DNA of 64,000 nt. Source: Syngnathus acus (taxonomy: Eukaryota; Chordata; Actinopteri; Syngnathiformes; Syngnathidae). Under the pieces are notes generated by a model. The model worked only from the letters and a program-made list of their open reading frames with translations, did no database searches and had not been told where the DNA came from. The stretch is from the NCBI RefSeq assembly GCF_901709675.1, contig NC_051091.1, forward strand, positions 5,118,967 to 5,182,966, read 5' to 3'. Positions 1-43,316 of this stretch are shown one piece after another. The number at the start of each line of letters is the position of its first letter. The stretch's first letter is position 1. Made by a program: the position numbers and the translations under genes.

Positions 1-2027
1 CAAAGTGGACGCCAGCTAGACTTACGCTCTGCAAAGACTGTATGCTTCTTTATGCTGGCTTTTTAAGTTTGTATTTTATTTTAAGCCGTTAGGGTGGAGG
101 GGGCAAAACCACATATACTGCACGTTTACATACACTTCAGTCTGTGGAACATACCCTATTTCACTCTTTTTACTATAATGAAATTTTATTTTGTAATGCT
201 GAAACAGAGACTCGCCTTGTACACGTTTTAACTGTCAAGTAACTCCTAAAACCCCATTTGACTCTGCTGTTCATACATATATGAACATTTTTCATGAATG
301 TATCCTCTTTAGGTCATTACAACATTGACAGTGTGTGGAAAGGGTGAAGTTGGGTATACTGCTGCTCTGAGTGCAGAGGCGTCATTTTGGGTGATGACTG
401 ATGGATGGATTTTAGGGTCTATGCAAATTTAGAGTATACTCACATGACAGAAATGAAATTAACCTCAACTTATCTTCAGGGTGCGTAGCCAAATGCCAAA
501 ATGGAGATGACCTACCAATAACTCCTCAACATTTTAGATCATTCTGGAGTAAGGCCCAGTCACGCGTCCCTCACAATTTTATTTATAGAGTATTAAGACT
601 GCTCAGCTGTAACATGTAGTTGTTTTTAAACATGTGACGTGATTCTTAGTTTTTTTTAAAGATGTGAACCATTAAGGTTCGATGTGATTTTGTCTCACAA
701 TCTCCTCAGTCAGGGTTGGACTTGTGCACCATTCTTCTTCATCATCCAAACTACAAAGTTCTCAATGATTGTGAGTGAGCTAAATACACAAAGCCTTCCT
801 CAAGTGCATTATGTATTCATATACTTTTGTTATTGGTAATCCAAAATATTGGACTTCACATGCTGAATGACACTTGAAATTTGTATCTATTGAACTCTTA
901 AACCAAATACTGAATTGACTTGAGGACCTATGCCAATCAGATTTACCGTGTTAAAAAAACACGGTCGCATAATAGAGGACGTGTACTTGTGTACACATTT
1001 AAAATCTACGGGGACAAATAAATTGTGTGACTGATTAGTGTCACTTCTGAGAAGTGCAAAAACACATTCCTCATGAGGTTCAACTTTGACTGTCGCAGCT
1101 TTAGAGAAGAAGAAAAAAAAAAAAGATTGGCTGTATCTATCAGTGAGTGAACATGTGAGATCAGTCCTTCAAATCATTGAAGGACTGTAAAGGGTCAGAT
1201 TGAACCTTCAACAAACCTCATTTGGTTCCCACTGGCACTGTCAACACTGGTGGCGGTGGTCCGCTTTTATTCATTCCTGTTTGCAGGGAATACATGCAGC
1301 CAAATTTAAGGCTTGAGTACTAAATATCCACATGGATCATCTGTGAAAACAAAACCGTGTATGCAGTTTCATTTGGATGTAGCGTAAGACATGGTGGGCA
1401 TGTGTGTGTGGTATGCCACAGTCTGTTTAGATGCGCACACAGCAGCAACACTCCCCATGTTGTAAACCTTGTTTGATATTAGAAGATACCTTTTTGTTCA
1501 TGGACACACAGGAAGTAGTCTTAAGAGTAATGTGTTTAGAACAAGATAGGCTCAACTGTTTGTGTGGTCAAAAAGCTGAGCTACGGATACGGTCATGTAT
1601 TCATTTGAATAAAAATGTGTAGGTGGTCAACTGTTTGCAGCGTCCTATGTGTCATACAACAAAAACAGTATTAACCAGAGAGGCTTAAATAAAAACTTTA
1701 TTAAATGGATGTTCAGTTTGGAGTTTGTGCATCACTCATCAAAACTTCAGTTGAGGTTTTTGGTGAGAGCAGCAGATCTGATGGAACACAAAATAGTTTT
1801 TCTTTCAGTAATTAACATATCAAACCTAACTTTTTCTACACTACAGATGCTGTGAAGCAATGCATGAAGCCCCATGAGATGCATACAGCAGTGAATGTAT
1901 TTGATTGCTTGTGTTATTTAATACATTGCTTGTACAATTCCCATAAAGGATTAAGTCATTTACAATTGATATGAAAAAAGTCTTGATATTAAAAGAGTCA
2001 AGAATAATCCGTGATTCAACTAATTGC
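1..2027. other. Left flank without a recognised gene, probably 3' UTR sequence
   Basis: I see no convincing protein-coding exon here. The stretch is AT-rich. It has AATAAA signals on the plus strand (about 1016 and 1608), which could end a gene lying to the left, and an AATAAA on the minus strand (TTTATT near 1697), which could end pusl1. A short perfect inverted repeat sits at about 1161-1188 (AGTCCTTCAA / TTGAAGGACT). A pyrimidine-rich minus-strand acceptor-like site near 1100 opens an uninterrupted minus frame down to about 848; it is discussed as a finding. Confidence 0.4.
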
Positions 2028-5000
2028 TTACTTACCCGACTTGTTGTAGTCCACCCTGGTGAGGAAGAGGCCACGGGGTGGAGCAACGAGATTCGGTGGA
2101 TAAGCCAGAGTGTCCCGAGCCTCCATGATGTCTTTCAGCTCGGTGAGTGAGATCCTTCCCTGGCCCACGGCCACGAGGGCCCCCGTCATTCTGCGCACCT
2201 GAAGCAACAATGACACAGTTTAGCTTGGGATCTTTAAAGAAGAAACAAGGTACTGTGATTACAGAATTCCAGGAGAGTTTTAATGGGACGATATGGGAAT
2301 ATACTGGATATGTGCAGCGGAACATATTGCAACGTACCTGCTTGTATAGAAAAGATTTGCTTTGAAAAGTCAACTCCCAAAATGGAATCTCTCTGCAAGA
2401 TACCATGGAACCATGTTAGAGTATCCATTTTGCATGCGTCTACCATCTTGGTATGCGTACAAAAAACCTTGTCATTTGGTAGACCTTTTCCTCAAATTAG
2501 TAGGTAATTATTCATTCATATAAATTCTTCCTATATCCTAATTGCTTAACAATACTGTATGTCTACTTTACTCGTTCAACCCTGTTTACCTGTGGAAGTG
2601 CTCACATGCAAATGCTCTCCCAGGCTGTATGCTGGCGACATCCAGCGTCTTTACAGGGTTTTTGAAAGGCATGTCGGAGTTGACTGCCCTGAAGCTGCCG
2701 AAGTCGTGAGTTCCCATCAACATGGTGGCCGCTTCGCTCATTGCTTCCATATCGAGCTCGCTGACAACAAACAAGTGTGACCAAAATCATATTTACAAGA
2801 CAAGTTGTACAGATCAATTTCGTTCTTTTGAAGTCATATTTTGGTGCGGTTGGACTTTTTAGAGGTTCGCCTGTAGATGTGTGATTCGACACTTGAAACA
2901 CGTCACAATTTACACTTTCCATTTGTAGCCGTGGAATAATTTATTGGTTAACTTGCACATATTTCTGAGTCACAACGCCACGAAAGCGTTTCAAGCGTGC
3001 CAATGTGAGGCTTGCTGGATGGTGGAGAGGGTGGGCTGGCGCCTGGTTTCCTCAACAAGCGAATGTCAGCTCTCAAATATGATCTGATAGATACAGCGAG
3101 CGGGGAAGAATGAAGAGAATGTCTCACTAATTACGAGCATAACGCCTTCATTCAAAATGTGGAACGTGACAGCGGGTCTGAAATGAACAAAGTGGAAAAC
3201 ACGAGCTTCATTTACTGCTTAAGCGTGTTCAACAGACACGGAAATGAATTTGTACGACCACATCACCTGAAAGGCAACAGTTTTGAAACGTGACGAGGTT
3301 TTCTCGCATTTTAAACTGTGACGTGATGACTCAGCAAATCTATGACAGCCTCTCGACAAATAACTTAATACTGTATTTGTGTTCATTTTTCCATCTGTAT
3401 GTTAGTGACTACTTCCTGGTTGCTGATGGATGGCGCAAGACACGACTTTTGGTTTTGTGGAGGTCATCGTGATTCGGCTTTGACAAAAGCAGATGAGAGA
3501 GGGGGACATTTCTTTCAGCAGTGACGCAAGAGTAGATCAAACGGGGATGCTCGGGGGCGGAAGGACGAGGCGGATGCTGAAAATGTGAGACGGGATAACG
3601 AAGCGAAAGAAAGCAGGGGAAGACTGATCAGGAGAGCGAGAGAAGAAGACGTGTGGGTGCTGCTCGGCATGTGTTTAAGCCCGCAGCTTATCTTGGCCTA
3701 CTTTCCGCCCTCCCTAAAAAAAATTAAAAAAAAGAGACGACAAATGCTCTTACAGTACGTGCTCCCTAAAATGTGTTTCATCACGCTCCTGCTTCCAATT
3801 CCCGTCAAGAGAACATCATGTAAGCAGCAAATCTCTTCCAAAAACATTCCCCCCTCTTTCTTTCTCACCCCGACATCCATTGTTTCCCACATCTTTGCAT
3901 GTCCTTTGTTTTTGGGACGTCGGCTCGGATAAAACGTTTGACTTGAGTCGACTGGCCCTAATTTGCAGTTGCGACTGAGCACATGTGGATTATTCATGTG
4001 TCTAACATGTTATTGTTTCTGCAAGGGAGGGAGGGAGGTAGGGCATACGATTGAGCTCTGTATGAGTGGGAATCATACATCGCACACCGTTGACTCACGT
4101 GTGGCGGAGATTCCAGCACATGTCGCGTTCAACCAGGGGAAGCTGAGAGGGATGGGAAATACCCAGGGCGATGCGGTAGACATACGTCCGGGAGAGGGCT
4201 CGAAAACGGGCGTGGAAGTCATCTGGCACGCGATAGGCGCGGGTGACGCTGGCAAAGGGGGGAAATATGTATTAGTTACATCATTGGAATATTAGAATGC
4301 AGTATTAACATTGTCAGTATGCTGGCAGGCATAGTTACAACAGGAAAGGTCACTAAAACAGGAAAGGTCATGCTGCTAGCTAGCAAGGCTAATGCGACTA
4401 CTGATCAAAAGCATCCTTCATTCTCTCCCACATTGGAACAGATGGTTTTCTAATACAAGTCATAAAACCTGTGCATGGGTCTTTGTCTAAAATGCCAATG
4501 ATGCAGCTTTTATACAAAAGCGCAGCCATTGTCAGAGAGCATAGAGCTCAGAAGAGCCGAGCGCTTACGCTCAAATATTTAGCATTAGTTCAGGATGAGA
4601 CGAGCTTTGATGTGCATCCAGCAGAGGGACACTGAACGCTTCCTGCTTGTGACATTTAGACCACTCTCTCTTTTGATATCAGATCCAGCGATGGGAAACA
4701 ATGAATCGGCCTGTGTGTGGTATTTGAATGGAATTAAGGTCAGTGTCATTTCCAATCACGACATCTGCTTTGAATTGAAACTGTGCACAATGGTGAACCA
4801 CCAGATTTTGACACCACATGAAGAAATCCTGATTGGATGTGCCATATGCATTTTTCTTCTCGAATCTTAATGAGCTGTTGAGTCGATCAGCTGTCAGAAA
4901 ATGGTCTTTTCACAACATGTATTGTCAATTATGCATATTTATTTGTTATAGTACTGCCATCGGTTAATCTTGGAAACAATGTTGGTTGCAAAAAATTGGA

Positions 5001-6468
5001 CTTTTCTTCCAGGCCACAACACTCACTAAGACAGGCTTGGTTGGCATGCTCACGCAGGAGGTGACCGTCGGAAGGTGGCAGGGTCAAGAACGATGCTGTA
5101 TGCATCATACATGCATGTGCGCATGCTAGCAGGCCTATTTCTGCTCACCGAGTTACATTAGAGAGCTCAGTGCCCGAGTGTGTGTGCGTGTTTCCAGTGC
5201 ACGAGAAGAGAAAGTAGGTTACGAGGGAGGGGATCGGATGCGACACGTGGCATTTGAAAGCTTTACGTCTTCTAATGGCACCTGCTGAAATGTGAAGTGA
5301 CAGCGTTTGCAAAACAAACACATCACCACACATTTCTATTTAACAAAAAGGCAGTTTGCCAACTAACTGTGTGCCTTCAATCAGTAAACAGAGTGTCAAT
5401 AGGGAACCCGATCAAATCTGTTTTGGGTCCAAACTCAAATTTTGGAAACTCCGGTCTTAGGAGACATTACAATGTGTTGTGTTCATCCTGAAGTTTGCAC
5501 TAGTCGAGGAAAAAGTTATTTCCATTGGGTGTTGCAGATGCATACGTGTGTGTTATTGGATCCTACAGAGCAAAAAGCAGAGCGGAGAAAACCTTCTCTC
5601 TGCAGGTTGAAGGATTAGTGGGATGCAAGTGGGATGCTGGGATCCTTTCTGCTTCTCTCTCCCCCATTTGTTTCCCAATTGGCTCGTTCTCCTTCACACT
5701 CTCACCTCTCTATCTGTTCTGACATTTATTCGGTGCTTGACTTCATCCCACTCCTACTCTTTGACGTTATACACACTAGTGTGCTGCGAAAGATCATTGA
5801 ATCGACATACCTAATTTGCTCTGGTTTGAGGTGGTAATTGAGCGCCTCAATTAAAATGTCCTCAGTAAATGGCGGCTTGTCGTTCTTGCGTTGGAAATCA
5901 AAGTGAGCAGAGTTAGAGAGAGCGTGGACGCCACTATCTGTCCTGCTGGAAATGGACACAGACACTGGGTTGAGTGGCCTCAGTCTTCTTAATGCATTCT
6001 GTAGCCACAGGGGGGGAGAGAGAAATGACCGGACATAAAATAAGATCTCATTGGAAAGTTCACTTTTTAAGATCCAGCCATCCAGTCTTTGGTTAACATA
6101 CATGTTCGTGCTACCAATTTGTTGTCAGAATACTCAATTCTGCTCAAGTAACAGTGTAAATATTGAACTTTCTCCACAAATGTGTTTTAATATTACTAGA
6201 TACTAGGCCTATAATAGAGGATGTTTGAGCATTTAATAAATCGTGTTGAGTTAGTTACCTCCAAGTGATCTTGGACCCCTTTTCTCTCCAGTTGATGTGG
6301 AGGCACTTTGACTGCACCACTGAATAAAACACGAAACACTTTATGCCGGTTATGCTCCATAAATCAAATGTACTGTATGCAAATAATGGCCTACCTGTAT
6401 TTAGTTCCAATGTATTGGAAAAAGATGAGGTAACGTGTGTGATTAGACATGACCTCGTTCGATGTCAT
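2028..6468 (-). CDS. pusl1: tRNA pseudouridine synthase-like 1 (TruA family), seven coding exons
   Basis: Coding exons, 5' to 3' on the minus strand: 6468-6395, 6319-6259, 5998-5811, 4248-4099, 2760-2590, 2392-2338, 2198-2028. All junctions are GT-AG and the phases agree, giving 289 aa, close to mammalian PUSL1 (about 300). TruA-family enzymes isomerise uridine to pseudouridine in tRNA; vertebrate PUSL1 is reported to be mitochondrial. Seen in the translation: the fold start RYLIFFQYIGTKYSG, the catalytic motif SSRTDSGVHALSN with the nucleophilic Asp at about residue 66, GTHDFGSF in the middle, and SFLYKQVRRMTGALVAVG near the end. The start is the first in-frame ATG of the first coding exon; a second Met lies six residues on. 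The end is uncertain: reading on gives a TAA at 2028-2030, but GTAAGT at 2035-2030 is also a strong donor to one more exon. It is head-to-head with acap3, as in human. Confidence 0.9.
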
Positions 6469-7584
6469 TTGCAAAAGGGTTGCATACTTAAAAGCTACAG
6501 GGGGACACTTTTGCAAAAAAAATAAAAATGCATTGAATAACTAACTCAACAAGGGTGAACCGTTAAACGTCGCGCTGGTGCGTGCAGCAGAAGAGAAGAT
6601 ATTGTTGAACATGCTGCGAGTTGCAGCCGGATGTAGGCACACTCGGATTTGTAGTCCGGAAGCAGTCTTCTAACAACCAGAGGACAACTCGCGTTCCGAC
6701 AAATTTGGCCATTTGATATGCTACATAGCGAAATGCAAATGAAAAGATATATTCACACAATGGTTCGATACCAAACTCTGCATTTGCCGATTTAAAATGT
6801 ACGAGTTATAGTTGCAGTAGGACGTTCTCTGTTCTGTCGCTTTTTGATTGCGACATCACACGTCGGCAAGTAGTAGCTATCTGTCCCAATAAAAATTAAT
6901 GAGCAAAAAATTATATTGACAGGAAACAGACATGATGAAGTTGTGAAAACTGCTTGTATGGCCACGTAATGGATCAATCTGTCGTATTTAAGTGGAATCA
7001 CGTTAAATGTTTGCATTATTGTGTGAATGGTGATTAAATGAAGTCATCTTGTTATTGCAGCAGTGCAGTGTTTCAAATATGCATTTTCATGGAGACTGGA
7101 TTTTGTGTCAGGAAATTGCAACATGACTTTTGTGTAACTTTGTACGTAGCACTAAACAGAAAAAAAGATTTAAAGGTAAAAAGCACAATTTGTAAAGTAA
7201 AGTTACAAATAAAAATGCACTCTACTGGATTAAAAATGTAATCAGGTTGTATCTCATCTAAGCGTATTTCATTCTGATTCTGCCTGTTTCAACCTTTGGT
7301 ATTTTTCTGTTCTTGCAGGTCGTCGCTAGTCGGCGCGCTCTTCTTCCAACTTGGTTCGCCAACGCGCACTCCTCCCCTCCAGCCGTCCTCCTCCTCTCTG
7401 CTTGTAGTAATTCAGTCACTGAGCACTCGGCTCGACTTTTTGGTGTCACGGTGCCACTGGGAAGGAACTGCCGCGCGTCAGGGACACGACCAGCCGCCGT
7501 CCATCCCCTCGGTTCACAGCGACTAGCCGCCGCGGGCGATGACACTGGCGCACTGATCCGGGAATACACAACGAAGACGCAAAA
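6469..7584. promoter_or_regulatory. Head-to-head promoter interval between pusl1 and acap3
   Basis: About 1.1 kb separates the two divergent start codons. The pusl1 side (6469-6760) holds its 5' UTR and start region. The acap3 side, 7320-7584, is GC-richer with many CpGs, as expected of a 5' UTR. A pyrimidine tract ending in CTTGCAG at 7312-7318 looks like a splice acceptor, so acap3 may have an additional non-coding exon upstream. The divergent arrangement is also that of human PUSL1/ACAP3. No TATA box is obvious. Confidence 0.5.
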
Positions 7585-37697
<30,113 letters not shown>

Positions 37698-40510
37698 CCT
37701 CTCTAGATATAGAGTTCTCCTCTAGACACTGATGTCAGCTAGATTGAGGCTCACGGGCAACACAAACCCCCTGAAGGACCTTTTCTAACTCTTACTGGCT
37801 AAACTGCCCTCATTCACCTCTAATTTTCTGCTAGTTTCTGCTCACCATTCCACCCTAGCCACATCACACCAAGTCAAATGACATCTGCTTGTTGGTGTTC
37901 TGCTAACATCCTCTCACGCTGCGGTTTAACCTCTAGGACTGTCGTGTCGCGGCATTAACCCAGAGCGAACCATTTCTCCTCAGCTTGAGGTGTAAATAGT
38001 CTCATTTATAAGCGCTTCACCGGGTGTGATGTGGCATGAGGCCATTAACATTCATGAAAGAACAAAATGCGTCTAAAGCGGTGTCAGGGAGGGATGTAAG
38101 AGTAAAACTGTGACAAAAAGAGGAGAAGAAAGCCTCGTCTGCTTTGTAGAGTGAGGACTGAATATAACATTATAATACATTTCTGTAAAAGAAAAAAAAC
38201 TCTCGCTAAAATGAAGTATGGATTTTTCATGTCAACCAGTTCCTCATAATTTGATTTTGTCAGCCAAGCCCTGTCGTTGTTCAAACTTAATTTTGGGGTT
38301 GTTTAGCTGACAAAATACAAAAGAGAGTAATGCGCCGTCTCTTCCTGCTGCTTGCTTTATTTACCAGTGTCAGTCTGTGCATTTGGTCCAAAGGGCTTCA
38401 TCCAGAATTAAAGCACTTCTTAATACCAACACTATCACATTTTCAATTATAGAAATCATCAATACTATACAACAGAAACAAATGACATAAAGGCAGAGGC
38501 CTTACTAACCAATACTACTATGGCGGACATTTTGTGCATTATTATAGCTGTTTGCAATGGTCAAGAGTGCTAATGATAGTGAAATGACATCATCAACATA
38601 GTTGGAGGTTATGTTACAGTATAGGCAGGCTCAGTTTCTGCAGATATGTATTTCCTATTGCTAACTGAACATTTCATTCAGTTGCCATAGAGACATACTG
38701 CTAAAAACTGTGCCTGAGGTTTTTCTTTTGGATATGATAATTGAATTTTTAATATTTATTACGCAGGACTGTAATCATTCAAAATGAATATTGCCTTCCC
38801 CCGCCATTCGCTGGGGATGATGAATAGCAAAAAACAGTAATAGACCGAAAAGGTCAATACTGTAATTGCCGTTGGTTGCCACAAGATGGCAGAAAAGCAT
38901 TTTTGTCTCATAAAGCTCCTCCTCGAACTTCAACATAGTTCCTCGGTGACAACTGCAAAAATGTCGCAGGATAATGCCAATACAATATTTTTCTGTTTGA
39001 AAACACAACAATACTGAATCAAGAAAATAATTTGTGACGAGCTACAGGAAGAGACGTTACAGAGAGGCTGTTAACGTTGTCAAGAATAGTCAATGCTTCA
39101 TTTTTTTGAGTGCTAATACTGTGCACTTTTCCTATTTTCAGTATTATAATTTTATTATGTCATAGTTTGTTTTCAGGTAATCTTTCTTTTCTCAAGTTAT
39201 CGTCTGTTCTCTGCCTGTCTGTCTATTTTATTTGTCTTCCCAGAGGAGCCGTGCAATGCATTCACTGATGCAGTTTATTATATTCCGTTAATGATTGTCT
39301 TTTTAGTCTTGAAATATTACTCGGAGACAAAAGTGTTTTTGATGGTAACTCGATGATAGCAGTCGTAGAACCCCAATTTCTTCACGTTTTCGGAATGTGG
39401 AAAGGCCTTACGTTACGTTTGATGATCCAATAATCAGCATTCAGCACTGAGAGATTTTCTGAGTTTATGGAAAGAAATGTATTTAGTTGACGGACTTTCA
39501 TTCATTGTTGCATTTTATGGTGAGGAGGTGATAAACCCATAAAACGTGAGCTCAGTGGTCGGACGTAGCAGTTCGGAAGAATTTTGACTTCCCTGGAAAG
39601 CGAATGTGCTGCTCACTGCCCTTTAGTGAACAACAAAACAACTTCATGGCTATATAACCACACCTGCATTTACTATACTTGTAAATACGTTTCCATGTTA
39701 CAATATCTGTATCAGTGAGATTATGGCGCACATTTTCCGGACATGTTTACACACTTTGTTAGGCTCCGATGCCGAATAGCCGACAGTGTTCTCTGCATGC
39801 TTTGTGGGCGAGTCAACACGATTGCCGCTCCTAGCATGCTGTGATATTTTTCTACCGTTTTGATCACATTGTGCAGTGCAGTCCTGTGGAATAAGCATGT
39901 ACCAACGTGACCTCTCTAATGTCACAGTCAAAATCCTTTCCACAAGCAGTAATTTCATATTTTTTGTGCTTTTAGTTTCCTCTGCCAAAGACTTTTGAAG
40001 GGAAAGTGTCCGACCTTGTATTATATCACAGGTTTGTTTTTGTTTGGTTTTTCTTCAACGTGAAACAATTTCTGAGTAGATGCAGCTTAGTGCTACGATG
40101 CTTTGTGAAGTGACAAGAGTGGTAGAAACACTGTTGGTATGCTCACATGATTCAAAACAGAACTGAGATTCGCACATGGCAATAGTTACAGACTGCAAGT
40201 AGTACAAGTTTAGGGGCGAGTGCGAGCGACGCCCTCGAGGAAGTGTTCAGTGTCGTGTCCATTGTGTGTGTTGACATAGGAGTGGTAAAAAAGGTGCTGT
40301 AAATAGTACACTCGTGTAATTCAACTCCATGCTTGCCTCTCAGAGGGTCCATAGCGGGTCGTGTCGCTCGGATCTGTTTCATGTTTGTCTTTTGATTCTC
40401 TTTCCAAAAACACCCAACAGTCTTGGAAATTGTTATTTCATGTCTTTAGACACACTGAGGTGAACAAAAAAAAAAAAAAGAGGAATACAATAAAAGTGAG
40501 AAACTCTTCA
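37698..40510 (+). other. acap3: acap3 3' UTR
   Basis: There is no coding signal after the TAG at 37695-37697. The first good poly(A) signal in a suitable context is AATAAA at 40489-40494, just after a poly-A tract, which gives a 3' UTR of about 2.8 kb. ATTTA-like AU-rich segments occur (38750-38760, 39100-39180). A CTCF-like match (CCACAAGATGGCAG) lies at 38879-38892. The end position is inferred. Confidence 0.55.
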
Positions 40511-41029
40511 TGAACTAACCCAGTCTGTACTTGCTTTCATTTCTCTTGTTCTCTTGCATTCTCTCGGCATTGTAGCATTATTTAAATTAGTTGCAAATTG
40601 ATCCATTTTTCAATATTTGATTTCAGTGATTGCTCTGTGTTGGGAGACTGCTGCTTTTCAAATCTGCTCTGGAGTGGCCAACCTTTCCTAGAAACACTGG
40701 ACTTATTCAAAGCATTAAAACAGGCTTATGAAAGTGAGCCGTAGCGTATTTAAATGCTTCATTTTAAAATTAAAATTCACTTTAGTGCTCAGTATCAAGC
40801 GGTGCAGGGGTTTTAGGCCCGCAGCACTTCTGTGTGCCTTGAATAATTCAGCGTCTTCACTTGTAAAACATTCATGTGACCTCACAAGATTTTTTTTTAG
40901 TTTTTTTTTTTTTAACACCAACTATGAAATTTTTACTCACTTGCCAGGACTGTTTCAAAGCGTCATTTAATATTCAAGGAAAGACAGCGTGGGACACTAA
41001 CTGACATGTCATTGCTTTTCTCACCGCAG

Positions 41030-42015
41030 GGGTTGCCAAGGGCAGCAGAAGGGTTAAATCCTTACCACGGGATAGAGTGAGTGAAGCATCCTGGGCCGTC
41101 TCTTTGATACGTAGTAGTGTAGAGGGACACTTTGGTTCTTTCGGTGTGTTTTGTCAGGGGTCTTTTGGTCTGTCTGTCTGGGGCAAAACATCTGGAGCCT
41201 GCTTGTCTTTTTGCAAAACATCACATACTTGAGGTCTTTATGTAATCACTCGTGTTTTTTGTTTGTTTTTTAAAGCACACAAGCGCTTAGTGTACCATCC
41301 ACTCCACTGCTACATTTGAATACTAAACATGATGCGATCTGATTCATTGCCACCATACGAGAAATTAATTTGGTGTATGTAAATGATTCCCAACCACTGC
41401 TCTACAGCACATAACTTTGCTGTCCTGCAGGAAAATTATCCAATTCCTCTAAGTTGGTTTGAAAATGATTTATGTATTTTTCGTCTATCTAGGCCAGTGA
41501 ATTACAGGCAGAACAATTAAATGCTCCTCCACTAGATGGCAGAAGGGCGACAAACCCCATTCATGCACCAGAATGGTAAATTTGTGAGTAAATTGAGACA
41601 TAGTCATCATTATTTAAGTCTGTTGCACATATTTGTGTGCCTTTTTTTGTTTAGTGGAGTGCCATAAATTGGATTAGCAAGTGCCTCGGCCCAATAAATA
41701 TTGGGAAACTACTGATATAGTTAACAAATAATGAACAGGATGCTCCCCACTCTCTTCCTAAGTATTTTCTTTTCTTCTGACCAAAATCGACTGTGTTGCT
41801 AGATGTGGTAGAGCTGTCGTGTTTTCTCTTCAAAACAAATCACATGCTGCTGGGCTATGGGTGTGTCATGGTGCAAGCTTCATATTTTTCGTCCTCTTTT
41901 GGCAGCCACATCACAGCTGTAATGATGAAAACGCCTTGACTTTCAGGTGACATCTCCCGTGGTGAAGTCTTTCGCGAGTTTTCTCTTCTCGCATCTCTCC
42001 AGCCCGAGAAGCTGA
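41030..42015 (+). other. Possible alternative last exons of acap3
   Basis: Two splice-bounded open segments: 41030-41076 (acceptor TTCTCACCGCAG, donor GTGAGT) and 41947-42015 (acceptor GACTTTCAG, ending in TGA). They fuse in frame to VAKGSRRVKSLPRDR then VTSPVVKSFASFLFSHLSSPRS*. The phase required fits a donor-like AG|GT inside acap3 exon 24 after 37611, which would give ...LGQPG-VAKGS. An AATAAA follows at about 42303. I know no homologue, and the internal donor (GTCAAT) is weak. Confidence 0.3.
41385..41722. mobile_element. hAT-like MITE, both ends present
   Basis: The left end carries TTCCCAACCACTG and the right end GCCTCGGCCCAATAAATATT followed by GGGAAACTACTG, in inverse orientation to the element at 29842. 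It lies between acap3 and ube2j2 and contains CCACTAGATGGCAG at 41529-41542. It has no open reading frame of its own. Family assignment is by resemblance only. Confidence 0.45.
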
Positions 42016-42404
42016 GGAGGAGAAGTCTCCAGTTCAGCCGCTGCGAGAAACCTTAAGGGAACTTTTCACCGCCTCATCATCATCTTACAGTTTGGAAGCC
42101 AGCGCTTAGTATATACTCAAGATGGATGTAGGTCAAAACGTGACTTCTGTGCATTTATCCAAATGGCTGACCTATTTCTATTCAGATGTTTGGATATCAG
42201 AAGGATCGTTAAAGGCAAACATGGGAAACAATAGGACTATTGCAGCTTTCATATTAAAATGTCAGTCAAACTTTTCCAAGGAAGTCAAATATTTGTTGCC
42301 ATAATAAATGACCATTCAATGAAACACCACACCCTCTGACTTCAGTCCAGTTTTTTTGCAATATTTGCCCCCTGAATGGATTTTACTCCCATTATTAATG
42401 CACA

Positions 42405-42535
42405 AGTTGCGCTCATGCCACCTGTGTCTTTTGTATACCCGCTCTGTGGTATGGAAACTGTTGGGGCCTGAATTTCCCCACCCCCGGGATCAATAAATGT
42501 TCAATCAATCAATCAATCAAACATTCAATCAATCA
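42405..42535 (+). mobile_element. Non-LTR retrotransposon 3' end, second copy
   Basis: From GTTGCGCTCATGCCA through TGGGGCCTGAATTTCCCC to GATCAATAAATGTTC and a short (AATC)n tail, this is the same 3' end as the element at 30097-30690, in the opposite orientation. It is much more strongly 5'-truncated. The internal AATAAA is the element's own. Confidence 0.65.
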
Positions 42536-42710
42536 AAAATGGCAGGTGACTAGCACTATATTTGAACTGCTGCCACACAAATGTTGACAAACATTGTGGT
42601 GTATATTTTTCGATGCTGTAACGCCGCCACACCGAATGATGGCGCTAATGAACCTTCTGAGCATTTTTAGACACGCCCTGACGGGACGCGAAGAATACAT
42701 CCGGAATTGA

Positions 42711-42844
42711 GTTTTTCTGTTCCGCTACTAAGCTACTCTTTCGGCGGTGTCTTCGTCCTATCGGTTTGGGGTCTGATCGCTGAGACTACGGCCCAAATTC
42801 GTATCCAGGCCCGAATCCCCATTTTCACTAGGGTCTCTGGAGAG
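42711..42844 (+). other. ube2j2: ube2j2 5' non-coding exon and promoter
   Basis: A GC-rich stretch ends GTCTCTGGAGAG|GTATGT, a good donor at 42845, 472 bp before the exon holding the start codon. The transcription start is a guess: TCTTTCGGCGGTG and similar sequence suggests a TATA-less promoter near 42650-42720. Confidence 0.5.
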
Positions 42845-43316
42845 GTATGTCCAATACAACACATAATAAGAAACTCGTGCAACTCTTACTACGAAGCGCC
42901 ATGGCTGCTAGCATTAGCCATATAAGCGCAGCACTGGCCTGTGATAGCCTTTGGTAGCTAATTAGTGTTTACACACCAGATTCGGTATGGGCTTCACCGT
43001 AAAGGGTAGTCTTAACGGTTGTTTTGTGATAATGGAGTCACACGTTAAAACGTTAATTTAGCCGATTTGCTTCGAGGTTTTGCATGTCGCCACTCTTAGA
43101 TGACACGAGTGAGAACGCAACGAGCCTCGCGTGACGCAAGTTCGGCAAACATCAGTGTCGGTTTCATTCTACCTCTGTTTGGTGTAGGATCCCTAACCCT
43201 ACCCCCTATATATTTTTAATTCCCTCTAAGAAACAACATGAGAAGAAACATTTTCACATTGCTTGGTGGTCATATTGCCTTCAATCTGTGTTTGCCTGTT
43301 CTTTTTTTGTCAACAG

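Noticed and set aside
42707-42925. 72-codon frame at the ube2j2 promoter
   Set aside because: It crosses the donor of the 5' non-coding exon and has no homology.
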